A DNA stretch of 64,000 nt from Thiotrichaceae bacterium (GTDB lineage Bacteria; Pseudomonadota; Gammaproteobacteria; SZUA-140). Position numbers and translations under genes: made by a program. Positions within the stretch are counted from its first letter, which is position 1. Every line of letters begins with the position of its first letter. Below the pieces are notes generated by a model, which was given only the letters and a program-made list of their open reading frames with translations, made no database searches and was not told the origin of the DNA. The stretch lies in NCBI GenBank assembly GCA_002401765.2, contig NVTY02000086.1, positions 33,631 to 97,630 of the forward strand, read 5' to 3'. Shown piece by piece: positions 17,312-28,300 of the stretch.

Positions 17312-17722
17312 TCAGGCCGTCGCTTCCATATGGTCAAGCAAAATTGTTTGGATTGACTGAGACAGGCTCATCGGATCAAACGGCTTAGGAATAACATCCA
17401 GTGCCCCCATCGCCTTAAAGTCTGCCACTTCATGCGGCTGAACCTTGGCCGTCATGAAAATCACTGGCGTATCGACAAAATCGCGCTCTTTACGCAATGC
17501 TTCCAGTGTACTGGGACCATCCATCCCCGGCATCATCACATCAAGTAAAATAACATCCGGGTTAAACGACTTAATTTCATCGAGATGATCCATCGCATCA
17601 CTACCAGAATTATAAATCTGAACCTCAAAGCCGCCAACCGCTTCTAACGCCACCCGAGCCACCGCTTGAATATCGGGCTCATCTTCGACATAGAGTACCC
17701 GTTCTATGTTTGCTTCACTCAT
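17312..17722 (-). CDS. Single-domain response regulator
   Basis: 136 residues forming one receiver domain and nothing else. The acidic pocket is in LYVEDEPDIQ, the phosphoacceptor is the aspartate of VILLDVMMPGMDGP, the switch threonine is in IFMTAKVQP and the lysine in DVIPKPFDPMSL. There is no output domain, so it acts through protein contact or phosphorelay. No kinase gene is adjacent. The start follows AGAAGGAGT. Confidence 0.9.
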   Translation of the reverse strand: MSEANIERVLYVEDEPDIQAVARVALEAVGGFEVQIYNSGSDAMDHLDEIKSFNPDVILLDVMMPGMDGPSTLEALRKERDFVDTPVIFMTAKVQPHEVADFKAMGALDVIPKPFDPMSLSQSIQTILLDHMEATA

Positions 17723-18039
17723 TGCATACTCCTTCTCTCATAAATAAACAGGCATTCATTCGACTGGCGAACTTTGCTCACTTTTATCGCTAGCATGAAT
17801 TATCGAAGAATTACGGAAGGCTTGCTGGTTTTCAGCAGATCTGATGTTTCATCACCCATCAGCATCCTTGCATAACAACTCAATGGCTTAGGTTTTTGTT
17901 TAATCCATTAAACGCCCAAATGTTCTTGCTTCAACTCAGTTATCGACAGAGTCTTCGCCATTCTTAACCCACTGAGCCGAAATACTCAAAAATATAATAA
18001 CCCACTGAATAGGTTGACGATTTAAAATTATAACGGCAC
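17723..18039. other. Gap between pfp and the receiver gene
   Basis: About 317 bp without a supported gene. It must hold the receiver-gene promoter and the pfp 3' end. A ten-base direct repeat AACCCACTGA occurs near 17967 and 18000. I see no clear terminator or structured RNA. Confidence 0.4.
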
Positions 18040-19305
18040 TCACTTCACTTTAAAATTGGTATTAAGGCGCTTTTTAACGGCCACTTTTTTCAGCTGAACA
18101 TACTGCGGCAGGCCATTTTTATAAGGAGGATAATCTTCACCCTTAATCAATGGCGCAAGATAAGTACGACAGCGAGGAGTGATGCCAAAACCATCTTTGG
18201 TAATAAAACTCGCTGGCATCATTTTCTCAACATTAGCAACGCGGGACAGTTTAGCCTCGCCTATTTTCCAACGATATGGGGCGTTAGAGGTGCGCACGAT
18301 CGTTGTCATCACCGCATTTTTCCCTGCCAATGCGAATTCAACCGCCGCCTTACCAACGGCATAAGCCTGCTCAACATCGGTTTTCGAGGCGATATGCCGC
18401 GCCGCGCGTTGCAGATAATCGGCCACTGCCCAGTGGTATTTGTAACCCAGCTTCGATTTAATCAATTCTGCCACCACTGGCGCCGCGCCCCCGAGCTGCG
18501 CATGCCCAAAGGCATCTTTTGTACCAGACTCTGCCAGAAACTGCCCCGTTGAATGACGCACCCCTTCGGAGACGACAATCGCGCAATAGCCATACTTCTT
18601 AACACACTCTTTTACTTTAGCGAGAAACTTGGCCTGATTAAAACGCAGCTCTGGAAAGAGGATAATATGCGGTGCATCCCCCTTGTTCTCCGCCGCAAGG
18701 CCACCGGCTGCGGCGATCCATCCGGCATGGCGCCCCATTACTTCCATCACAAAAACTTTAGTGGATGATTTACACATGGAGGCAACATCAAAGCCCGCTT
18801 CGCGAATCGAAACCGCCACATATTTAGCAACCGAGCCAAAACCAGGGCAATTGTCAGTGAGCGGCAGATCATTATCAACGGTTTTAGGGATGCCGATACA
18901 GGTGATCGGATAGCCCAGTTCCTTTGATATTTGTGACACCTTATGGGTCGTATCCTGAGAGTCACCGCCGCCATTGTAGAAAAAATAACCGATATTGTGC
19001 GCCTTAAAGACCGCGATCAAACGCTCATACTCTGCGCGGTTCTCATCAAGCCCCTTCAGTTTGTAGCGACAGGAGCCAAATGCACCGCTGGGAGTATGAC
19101 GCAGCGCGGCGATAGCGCGGGCCGACTCTTTGCTAGTATCAATCAGCTCTTCAGTCAGTGCACCGATGATGCCATCACGCCCGGCATACACCTTACCCAT
19201 TTTATCTTTATGCTGACGGGCTGTCTCAATCACACCGCAGGCACTGGCATTGATCACCGCAGTGACCCCACCAGACTGTGCATAAAAGGCATTTTTCTTT
19301 GACAT
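18040..19305 (-). CDS. pfp: Pyrophosphate-dependent phosphofructokinase
   Basis: 421 residues. It interconverts fructose-6-phosphate and fructose-1,6-bisphosphate with pyrophosphate as phosphoryl donor, reversibly. The N-terminal AQSGGVTAVINASACGVIE loop, FYNGGGDSQDTTHK and CIGIPKTVDNDLPLTDNCPGFGS (lysine and aspartates of the PPi type), and MEVMGRHAGWIAA are seen; the acidic residue in GGGDS is typical of PPi rather than ATP enzymes. Such enzymes replace ATP-PFK and fructose bisphosphatase in several methanotrophs and sulfur oxidisers. Divergent from adk across 246 bp. Confidence 0.9.
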   Translation of the reverse strand: MSKKNAFYAQSGGVTAVINASACGVIETARQHKDKMGKVYAGRDGIIGALTEELIDTSKESARAIAALRHTPSGAFGSCRYKLKGLDENRAEYERLIAVFKAHNIGYFFYNGGGDSQDTTHKVSQISKELGYPITCIGIPKTVDNDLPLTDNCPGFGSVAKYVAVSIREAGFDVASMCKSSTKVFVMEVMGRHAGWIAAAGGLAAENKGDAPHIILFPELRFNQAKFLAKVKECVKKYGYCAIVVSEGVRHSTGQFLAESGTKDAFGHAQLGGAAPVVAELIKSKLGYKYHWAVADYLQRAARHIASKTDVEQAYAVGKAAVEFALAGKNAVMTTIVRTSNAPYRWKIGEAKLSRVANVEKMMPASFITKDGFGITPRCRTYLAPLIKGEDYPPYKNGLPQYVQLKKVAVKKRLNTNFKVK

Positions 19306-19551
19306 TAACAGCTCCTGGTTTTGAATACGACACCGCGTTTATTGAACCAATAAACGTGAGTAAATCAGACAAGCCAACCGAATGAAAACTATGACCTACC
19401 GTTGACTTAACCATGTCAGTAAAGTAGTTTTACCATCGATGACAGGGTTTCGCCAGCACCGCAATACTGCACTCACGTGGTCAGGCATAACCTTATGGAA
19501 ATTAAAGACAAAATAATAAACATCAGACATCCATCTGATTAGGATCAATGA

Positions 19552-20763
19552 ATGAAAATTGTACTGCTAGGCGCACCAGGCTCAGGAAAAGGCACTCAGG
19601 CTAAACAGCTGACCACCCAGTATGGTGTCCCACAGATTTCAACAGGCGATCTACTGCGTGCAGCGGTTAAGGCTGGCTCGCTTCTAGGCGTACAGGCCAA
19701 AGCAGCAATGGATGCTGGACGGCTGGTGTCAGATGAAATCGTACTCGCCATGATCAAAGAGCGCCTGGCACAACCGGATGCCAAAAATGGCTTTATTCTG
19801 GATGGTTTTCCACGCAACATCCCGCAAGCCGAAGCGCTGGACATTATGCTGGATAAAGTCAACCAGCCGCTACAGAGTGCACTACTGATTGACGTTGATT
19901 TTGACTCCCTGATTCAACGCCTAACCGGCCGCCGCACCTGTGAATCATGTGGCCAGATGTACAACATTTATACCTCACCGTCTAAATTAGATGATCAGTG
20001 CGACAAATGCGGCGGCAACCTGCATCATCGTACGGATGACAATGAAGAGACTATCGGCAATCGACTACGTGTTTATGAAGCGCAAACTGCGCCACTCATT
20101 GGTTACTACAAAGCACAAAACCGATTGCGTACCATCGAGGGCATTGGCGACATTAGCGATATTTTCAGCGCCGTTTGTAAAGTGACCAAAGAACTGCCCG
20201 ACAGGGTCGAATTCACGCTACCCATCATTGAAGACTTAACCACAGGCACGCCTGTAGCAGCAAAACCAGCGGTGATTAAGCGCAAAATAAAGGCGCCAGC
20301 GCCAATGGCTGAAAAAGCAGCAGCAACTAAAATCACACCTAAAAAGAAGGCGACAGGCAAAAAGAAAGCCATGGTGAAGAAAATAGCCGTGAAAAAGCCA
20401 GCGACTAAGAAAGCCCCAGCCAAAAAGGCCGTTAAAAAGGAAGTCGTCACTAAAAAGGCAACCACAAAGAAGAAAGCGATCACTAAGGCAAAAACCACCG
20501 CCAAAAAGAAAGTGACGGCGAAGAAAAAGGTTGTCACCCAGAAAAAAACAATAAAGAAAGCCACTGCAAAGAAAGCCCCCGCGAAAAAATCAGCCGTTAA
20601 AAAGAAAATAGTGGCGGCCAAAAAGAAAGCCATTAAAAAGGTGGCCTCTAAAAAGAAGACGGCGGTCAAGAAAAAGGTCGCTACTAAGAAAAAAGCAGCG
20701 GTGAAAAAGCCGAGCACTAAAAAGACAGCAGCGGCAAAGAAAAAAGGCGCTAAGCGACGATAA
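19552..20763 (+). CDS. adk: Adenylate kinase with long Lys/Ala-rich histone-H1-like C-terminal tail
   Basis: Residues 1 to about 218 are a complete long-form adenylate kinase: GAPGSGKGTQAKQL P-loop, STGDLLRAAV, DGFPRNIPQAEAL, RLTGRRTCESCG with a four-Cys zinc LID (CESCG and CDKCGG) and RLRVYEAQTAPLIGYY. The usual length is about 215. Here the frame continues for some 185 further residues, mostly repeats such as KKPATKKAPAKKAVKK and ending KKKGAKRR, like histone H1-like AlgP/Hc proteins. An internal ATG at 20305 (M252, MAEKAAATKITPKKK) could give a separate basic protein. No frameshift is visible. Function of the tail is unknown; DNA or RNA binding is inferred from charge. Confidence 0.9.
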   Translation: MKIVLLGAPGSGKGTQAKQLTTQYGVPQISTGDLLRAAVKAGSLLGVQAKAAMDAGRLVSDEIVLAMIKERLAQPDAKNGFILDGFPRNIPQAEALDIMLDKVNQPLQSALLIDVDFDSLIQRLTGRRTCESCGQMYNIYTSPSKLDDQCDKCGGNLHHRTDDNEETIGNRLRVYEAQTAPLIGYYKAQNRLRTIEGIGDISDIFSAVCKVTKELPDRVEFTLPIIEDLTTGTPVAAKPAVIKRKIKAPAPMAEKAAATKITPKKKATGKKKAMVKKIAVKKPATKKAPAKKAVKKEVVTKKATTKKKAITKAKTTAKKKVTAKKKVVTQKKTIKKATAKKAPAKKSAVKKKIVAAKKKAIKKVASKKKTAVKKKVATKKKAAVKKPSTKKTAAAKKKGAKRR

Positions 20764-21828
<1,065 letters not shown>

Positions 21829-21921
21829 CCGCTCTATTTTATGGTGCACCAGCTATGATGGCTTTTCTGCTATCATCCTGCGCTATTCAACGAAGTTCAA
21901 TTCGGTTATCAAGGACTACTT

Positions 21922-22596
21922 ATGTCTAATTATGTCTATCGCATGTTTGGCGGCTCACCCATGCAACCGCTGCAAGACCACATGGCACAAGTTCACCTGT
22001 GCGCCTCAGAGCTGGTCATCTTTTTTGAGGCAGTGATTGACCAGGACAGCGCGCGTATTCAAGCAGCACAAGCAGCAATAGTCGACTTCGAACACGAGGC
22101 TGACAAATTAAAAAAGTCGCTTCGTCTCAGCCTGCCTAAGGGGATGTTTCTACCGGTATCACGCCATGATCTCCTAGATATGTTGACGATGCAGGACAAT
22201 ATCGCCAACAAAAGTAAAGATATTGCTGGCCTGATGCTGGGGCGCCAGATGGTGCTACCAGAAAGTATCGCAGCACTTTTTCTGACCTATGTAAAACGTA
22301 GTATCGATGCCATCGCCCAGGCCGACACCGCCATTAACGAACTGGATGAGCTGGTTGAGACCGGTTTCCGTGGGCGTGAAGTTAAAGTGGTTCAGAAGAT
22401 GATCACAACCTTGAATCAGATTGAAAGTGACACCGATGCGATTCAGATTCAGATTCGCGCCATCATGTTTAAAATCGAAACAGACCTACCGCCCATTGAT
22501 GCCATGTTTATCTATCGCATCATCGAGTGGGTCGGCGACCTTGCTGATCTTGCTCAGCGTGTCGGCAGTCGCTTGCAGTTGATGCTGGCCAAATAA
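21922..22596 (+). CDS. DUF47 (TIGR00153, PhoU-like) phosphate transport accessory protein
   Basis: 224 residues, almost all helical. It matches the TIGR00153 family: MFGGSPMQPLQDHMAQVHLCA at the start, FEHEADKLKKSLRLSLPKGMFLPVSRHDLLDML in the core, then NIANKSKDIAGLML and FIYRIIEWVGDLADLAQRVGSRLQ. These PhoU-like proteins are encoded next to Pit transporters and are thought to regulate them. Here the pit gene follows by 22 bp in the same direction. Confidence 0.92.
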   Translation: MSNYVYRMFGGSPMQPLQDHMAQVHLCASELVIFFEAVIDQDSARIQAAQAAIVDFEHEADKLKKSLRLSLPKGMFLPVSRHDLLDMLTMQDNIANKSKDIAGLMLGRQMVLPESIAALFLTYVKRSIDAIAQADTAINELDELVETGFRGREVKVVQKMITTLNQIESDTDAIQIQIRAIMFKIETDLPPIDAMFIYRIIEWVGDLADLAQRVGSRLQLMLAK

Positions 22597-22618
22597 ATTT
22601 AGGAAGAGGTCGTCGCTC

Positions 22619-23872
22619 GTGGAATACGCATATACTTTTATTGTTCTGGCCTGCATCTTTGGCTTTTTCATGGCATGGGGCATTGGCGCTAATGATGTCG
22701 CCAACGCAATGGGTACCTCTGTCGGCTCTGGTGCCATCACCATTAAACAGGCGATTATTATCGCCGCGATCTTTGAATTCAGTGGTGCGTTACTCGCCGG
22801 TGGCGAGGTCACAGAGACCATTCGCAAAGGGATGATCGATACGTCTTCGATTGCCAGCACCCCAGAGCTACTGGTGTATGGCATGCTAGCCGCACTACTT
22901 GCTGCGGCAGTGTGGTTATTAGTCGCCTCTTATCATGGCTGGCCAGTCTCAACGACTCATTCGATTGTCGGCGCGATTGTCGGTTTTGCCGCGGTTGGTA
23001 TCGGCATGGAAGCGGTGATGTGGGGCAAAGTTGGCACCATTGCGATGAGCTGGATTATCTCGCCGCTCATTGCGGGGGTGCTCGCCTACACGCTCTTTAT
23101 GAGCGTGCAAAAGCTGATCATTGATACCGACGATCCGTTTGCCAACGCTAAACGCTATGTGCCGTTCTATATTTTTCTGGTCGGCTTTATTATTTCACTG
23201 GTCACCATGTTTAAAGGGCTCAAGCACGTTGGACTTGAGCTAACCACCGTTCAGGCCTATCTGTTCTCGGCAATGATTGGTGTTTGCATGGCGTTGATCA
23301 GTAAGTATTTCATCAACCGCATCAAGCACGACCCCTCTGCAGATAAAGATTTTCACTACACCAATGTCGAAAAAGTCTTTGCGGTGTTGATGATTGTGAC
23401 CGCCTGTGCGATGGCCTTTGCACATGGCTCAAACGATGTGGCCAATGCCGTTGGCCCGATTGCAGCGATTGTCAGCATTGTTGGTAGTGGTGGTGAGATT
23501 GCCGCGAAATCGGCGCTGCCAATCTGGGTTCTCATGCTGGGTGGTGTTGGCATCGTGATTGGGCTGGTGACCTATGGCCATCGAGTAATTGCTACCATCG
23601 GCTCTAACATTACCGAGCTGACACCTAGCCGTGGTTTTGCGGCAACGTTGGCGGCAGCGACTACCGTAGTGGTCGCCTCTGGCACGGGCATGCCAATCTC
23701 AACCACCCATACATTGGTGGGTGGCGTATTAGGCGTGGGGTTGGCGCGCGGTATAGGCGCGCTTAACATGCGCGTGATTCGCACCATCTTTATGTCGTGG
23801 GTGATCACATTGCCAGCAGGCGCGGGGCTTGCGATCCTCTTTTTCTTTATTTTGAAGGCAATCTTTGAATAA
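22619..23872 (+). CDS. pit: PiT-family inorganic phosphate transporter
   Basis: 417 residues with about ten membrane helices. Both PiT signature repeats are present: WGIGANDVANAMGTSVGSGAIT near the start and FAHGSNDVANAVGPIAAIV in the second half, with matching GWPVSTTHSIVGAIVG and GMPISTTHTLVGGVLG. It moves phosphate (or metal-phosphate) into the cell with protons or sodium. The GTG start is preceded by AGGAAGAGG. Directly follows its DUF47 partner; aroE comes 28 bp later. Confidence 0.93.
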   Translation: MEYAYTFIVLACIFGFFMAWGIGANDVANAMGTSVGSGAITIKQAIIIAAIFEFSGALLAGGEVTETIRKGMIDTSSIASTPELLVYGMLAALLAAAVWLLVASYHGWPVSTTHSIVGAIVGFAAVGIGMEAVMWGKVGTIAMSWIISPLIAGVLAYTLFMSVQKLIIDTDDPFANAKRYVPFYIFLVGFIISLVTMFKGLKHVGLELTTVQAYLFSAMIGVCMALISKYFINRIKHDPSADKDFHYTNVEKVFAVLMIVTACAMAFAHGSNDVANAVGPIAAIVSIVGSGGEIAAKSALPIWVLMLGGVGIVIGLVTYGHRVIATIGSNITELTPSRGFAATLAAATTVVVASGTGMPISTTHTLVGGVLGVGLARGIGALNMRVIRTIFMSWVITLPAGAGLAILFFFILKAIFE

Positions 23873-23900
23873 TTGGGAATAACGGGATGGGTGTTCATTA

Positions 23901-24749
23901 ATGTCTTCACTGTTTGATTTTGATGCCAAGCCGGATGCCTATGCGGTGATGGGCAACCCCATCTCGCATAGCAAATCACCGCTGATTCATACTGAGTTTG
24001 CCAAACAGACTCAGCAGCGCCTCAACTACAGCGCCATTCAGGTCGATGCGGGTGGTTTTGAACAAGCCGTCGGTAATTTTCGTGCCAACGGTGGCAAAGG
24101 GCTGAATATCACCGTGCCGTTTAAACAGGAGGCATGGGAGTTTGTCGATGAACATAGCGAGCGCGCAATTCAAGCAGGCGCGGTGAATACCATCAGTTTT
24201 AATGACGATGGGCGTTGCGTGGGTGATAACACCGATGGCGTAGGGCTAGTACGTGATCTAATCGACAACCATTCCGTTGAACTGGCGGGTAAACGTATTT
24301 TGATACTCGGCGCAGGTGGCGCAGTACGTGGCGTACTCGGGCCGATGTTGGCGCTGCAACCATCGGCAATAGTGATCGCCAATCGCACCGAAGAGAAGGC
24401 AGTTGCGCTTGCAGATGAATTTGATCGAGGTGAGCAGCTACGCGGCTGCGGCTTTCCATCGATTGATGACCAGCCCTTTGACCTGATTATCAATGGCACT
24501 GCTGCCAGCCTACAGGGTGAGCTGCCGCCCATCCCAACCACCGCCATCAGTAACAGCACCTGCTGTTACGACATGATGTATGGCAAAGCGCCCACGGTCT
24601 TTATGGCCTGGGCGTCTGAACACGGCGCGCTAAAAGTACTCGATGGCCTCGGCATGTTGGTAGAGCAAGCGGCAGAATCTTTTTTTATCTGGCGCGGGGT
24701 ACGGCCTGATACGAGTGAGGTGATTGCGTCGGTGAAGGCGGGGTTGTAG
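23901..24749 (+). CDS. aroE: Shikimate dehydrogenase
   Basis: 282 residues. It reduces 3-dehydroshikimate to shikimate with NADPH. The substrate site is AVMGNPISHSKSPLIH, the catalytic lysine and aspartate are in NITVPFKQEAW and GDNTDGVGLVRDL, and the nucleotide-binding loop is ILILGAGGAVRGVLGPM with the NRTEEKA NADPH-phosphate motif. It is the last conserved gene before the accessory island. Confidence 0.95.
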   Translation: MSSLFDFDAKPDAYAVMGNPISHSKSPLIHTEFAKQTQQRLNYSAIQVDAGGFEQAVGNFRANGGKGLNITVPFKQEAWEFVDEHSERAIQAGAVNTISFNDDGRCVGDNTDGVGLVRDLIDNHSVELAGKRILILGAGGAVRGVLGPMLALQPSAIVIANRTEEKAVALADEFDRGEQLRGCGFPSIDDQPFDLIINGTAASLQGELPPIPTTAISNSTCCYDMMYGKAPTVFMAWASEHGALKVLDGLGMLVEQAAESFFIWRGVRPDTSEVIASVKAGL

Positions 24750-25141
24750 TGTTTGTTAGTATTGTAAGCTGACAAAGTTCAGACAGTGCCTGTTTGGTTA
24801 GCGCTTGCTCAATATTCATCAGCGGTTATTGTAGCAAGTTGTCTGTCAGTTATAGTCAGTGGTAGGTGGCTATCGACCCAAATCGGACACCAGTGTTATA
24901 GACTGTCGCTAAACGTCGTCATCCGTCATACTGGCGTAGGTGACCGAAGGAAATGCCCTCGGGTACCGGTATCCAGAGACCACTAAACTAGCAGCGCTAA
25001 TTGCTGGTACTTTAAGCGCTTACGCAGGTTCATAGTAAAAAACATGCCTCATCGGAATACCGGCTGCACTGTTATTTTTGATTATAAATTTAATCACTAT
25101 AAGTAAAGATTTGAGCGATTAAGACCCTTTCGGTGTAGATA
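24750..25141. other. Left boundary of the island, with a diverged dispersed hairpin repeat
   Basis: No gene in 392 bp. A repeat-like hairpin at 24924-24984 starts CGTCATACTGGCGTAGG and ends CCGGTATCCAGAGACCACT; the outer parts match the inverted copies at 59951 and 63790 but the middle is different. The last 70 bp are A+T-rich and should hold the island promoter. I see no tRNA or direct repeat that would mark an attachment site. Confidence 0.5.
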
Positions 25142-25327
25142 ATGACTGATGAAATTTTAACCTTGAAAGAGGTTGCCAGCTATTTGAAATTAGCGGAAAA
25201 AACAGCGTACCGCCTAGCGTCTGATGGTCAACTAAAAGGCTTTAAGATAGGAGGGAGCTGGAGGTTTCGGAGAGACGAAATTGAAAGGCTAACCAAGGGT
25301 GAAAAGTCGAATATGAAAGCCAAGTGA
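25142..25327 (+). CDS. Excisionase-type helix-turn-helix DNA-binding protein
   Basis: 61 residues forming a MerR-like/HTH_17 winged helix: EILTLKEVASYLKLAEKTAY, then SDGQLKGFKIGGSWRFRRDE. Such small proteins act as excisionases or, when encoded at the head of defence and restriction clusters, as transcription regulators. There is no integrase in the window, so a regulatory role is more likely. It lies 4 bp before the helicase gene and leads the whole plus-strand cluster. Confidence 0.85.
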   Translation: MTDEILTLKEVASYLKLAEKTAYRLASDGQLKGFKIGGSWRFRRDEIERLTKGEKSNMKAK

Positions 25328-25331
25328 AGCT

Positions 25332-28300
25332 ATGGAAATTATTGACAATATAAATAACCTGCTAGGGGATAATATAAAGCAGGAGCTAAAAAAAGGCTCA
25401 AAGCTGAAAATCGCCGCATCGTGCTTTTCCATTTATGCATTTGAAGCATTAAAGGACGAATTGCAGAAGATCGAATCTTTAGAGTTCATTTTCACATCCC
25501 CCACGTTTGTTCCCGAAGAAACCGTTGATAAGATCAAAAAAGAACACCGTAAGTTCCACATTCCACGAGCCGAGAGGGAACGCAATTTCTACGGTAGTGA
25601 TTTTGAGATACAGCTAAAAAATAAATTGACCCAACGAGCGATTGCAAAAGAATGCGCTCAATGGATAAAGAGTAAAGCCCGCTTTAGATCAAATAGTGGC
25701 AAAGCCTCCATGCAACAATTTGCTTGCATAGAAAACGATAAAACCCCTCTCGGTCAGGATAGAAATTCTGCTTATCTCCCCCTTCACGGTTTTACTACTG
25801 TAGACCTTGGCTATCAACAGGGGGATGCAGTATCAAATATCATCACCAAGCTTGACGAACCAGAAAGTACGCAAGTCTATTTGAATCTGTTTAATCAAAT
25901 CTGGGATGATCCTGAAAAGATAGAAGATGTAACAGATCAATTATGTGACCACATTGCCAGTGTCTATAAGGAAAATCCGCCCGAACAAGTCTATTTCTTC
26001 ATGCTCTACAATATTTTCAATGAGTTCCTAGAAGACATTAACGAAGATGTACTCCCTAATGATCTTACGGGTTATCAAGACAGCCTGATTTGGAAAAAGC
26101 TCTACAATTTTCAAAAAGATGGGGCGACAGGGATTATCAACAAGCTTGAAACCTATAACGGTTGCATTCTGGCTGATAGTGTTGGTTTGGGTAAAACATT
26201 TACCGCCCTTGCCGTGGTTAAATATTACGAGTTACGAAATAAATCTGTCCTTGTCCTTTGCCCGAAAAAATTGGCAAATAACTGGCTGAACTACAATAGA
26301 AATCTGAAAACAAATATCTTCTCCAAAGACCGTTTTAACTATGACGTGCTATGTCATACCGACCTTCAACGAACCAGAGGTGAGTCTTTTGGTACACCCT
26401 TGGATAGAATAAATTGGGGAAACTATGATCTTATTGTGATCGATGAGTCACACAACTTTCGCAATAATGATGCCTTTAAGGATAAAGAAACCCGATACGA
26501 AAAATTGATGAACTCCGTTATCAAGGAGGGAGTGAAAACCAAGGTCTTGATGCTATCGGCAACGCCTGTCAATAATCGCTTCATGGATCTTCGCAATCAG
26601 CTTGCATTGGCCTACGAAGGCGATGCCTCAAACATGAATAATAAACTTCGCACAACCAAGGGCGTTGACGAGATATTCCGACAAGTGCAGGCTACATTCA
26701 ATGTTTGGGCAAAGCTTCCACCAGAAGAACGCACAACGGATGCCATACTAAAGGCATTGGACTTTGATTTTTTTGAGTTGCTAGATAGTGTAACTATCGC
26801 TAGGTCACGTAAGCACATTCAAACATTCTACGACACCACTGAGATAGGGAGCTTTCCAGAGCGTAGAAAACCCATCTCATATCACAGTCCTTTGACAAAC
26901 AGAACGGATGTCATGGGCTTCAACGATATTTTCAGGGAGCTGTCTTTACTAAAGTTATCCATCTACGCCCCTGTTAGTTATATCTTACCCAGTCGCATTG
27001 CAAAATATGAAGACCTCTATGACACAGAGGTGAGTGGCGGTAAGAGCAAGCTTCGCCAAGCTGATCGTGAGAGAAGCCTTCAAGCCCTGATGACGACCAA
27101 CTTGCTGAAAAGGCTGGAAAGCTCCGTTGAGTCATTTCGCATTACCTTAAATAAGCTGAAAACCAAGCATTCGGAGATGTTGTCAAAAATTGAGCTTTAT
27201 ACACAACGTGGCGAAGATAAAGGCGTGGCAGGCGATGTTATTGAAGACCGGGCGGCCTACTATGAAAATGCAGAACCCGATGATGACAATTTTTTGGAAA
27301 TGGAAGAGCTGGAATCCGAAGAGGATAGTACGGGCGGAAAAGTTCAAATCAAGTTATCCGATATGGACTTGCCATCATGGGAACATGACCTAAGAGTGGA
27401 CATTGCTATTGTCGATGCGCTACTTGTTGAAATGCAAAAAATAACACCTGACGATGATACCAAGCTCCAACATCTAAAAAATCAAATTGATGAAAAGATT
27501 GCCAATCCTATAAACCCAAACAATAAGAAGATACTTATTTTCACAGCCTTCGCTGATACCGCTAATTATCTCTACGATAATTTATCGGCAAGCCTAAAAG
27601 AAACGCAGGGCATTCATACAGGAAGGATAACAGGAAGTTCATCACCCCGATCAACCTTAGGGACTACAATCGCAAAAAGCTACGATTTTGAATCGCTACT
27701 GACACTGTTTTCCCCGCGCTCAAAAGAGAAAGATGTTGTCCTACCCAATGAACCAGACGAGCTGGATATTCTGATAGCAACGGATTGCATATCAGAAGGC
27801 CAAAACCTGCAAGATTGTGATTATGTGATTAACTACGATATTCACTGGAATCCAGTGCGGATTATTCAACGCTTTGGACGGATAGACCGTATTGGCTCTA
27901 TCAACACCACTATCCAGCTTATGAACTATTGGCCAGATATTTCCCTTGATGAATATATCAATCTTAAAGAGCGTGTTGAAAGCCGTATGGTGATTGCCGA
28001 TATGACGGCAACGGGTGATGACAATGTACTAAGCGCAAAAGCAAACGATATATCCTACCGCAAAGATCAATTAAAACGCCTTCAAGAAGAAGTGATTGAA
28101 ATGGAAGACCTCAAAACAGGGGTGTCAATTACCGACCTTGGTTTGAACGATTTTCGTATGGACTTGCTGGGCTATATTAAAGAAAACGGCGAACTATCCA
28201 ATATCCCTAATGGGTTGCACGCGGTTGTGCCTGCCGACCCCGATAAGGGCTTAAGCTCAGGGGTTATCTTTACGCTATGCAACCGTAACCATAGCGTTAA

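Noticed and set aside
24750..25141. tRNA or attachment site at the left island edge
   Set aside because: No tRNA-like cloverleaf or direct repeat shared with the right edge was found.
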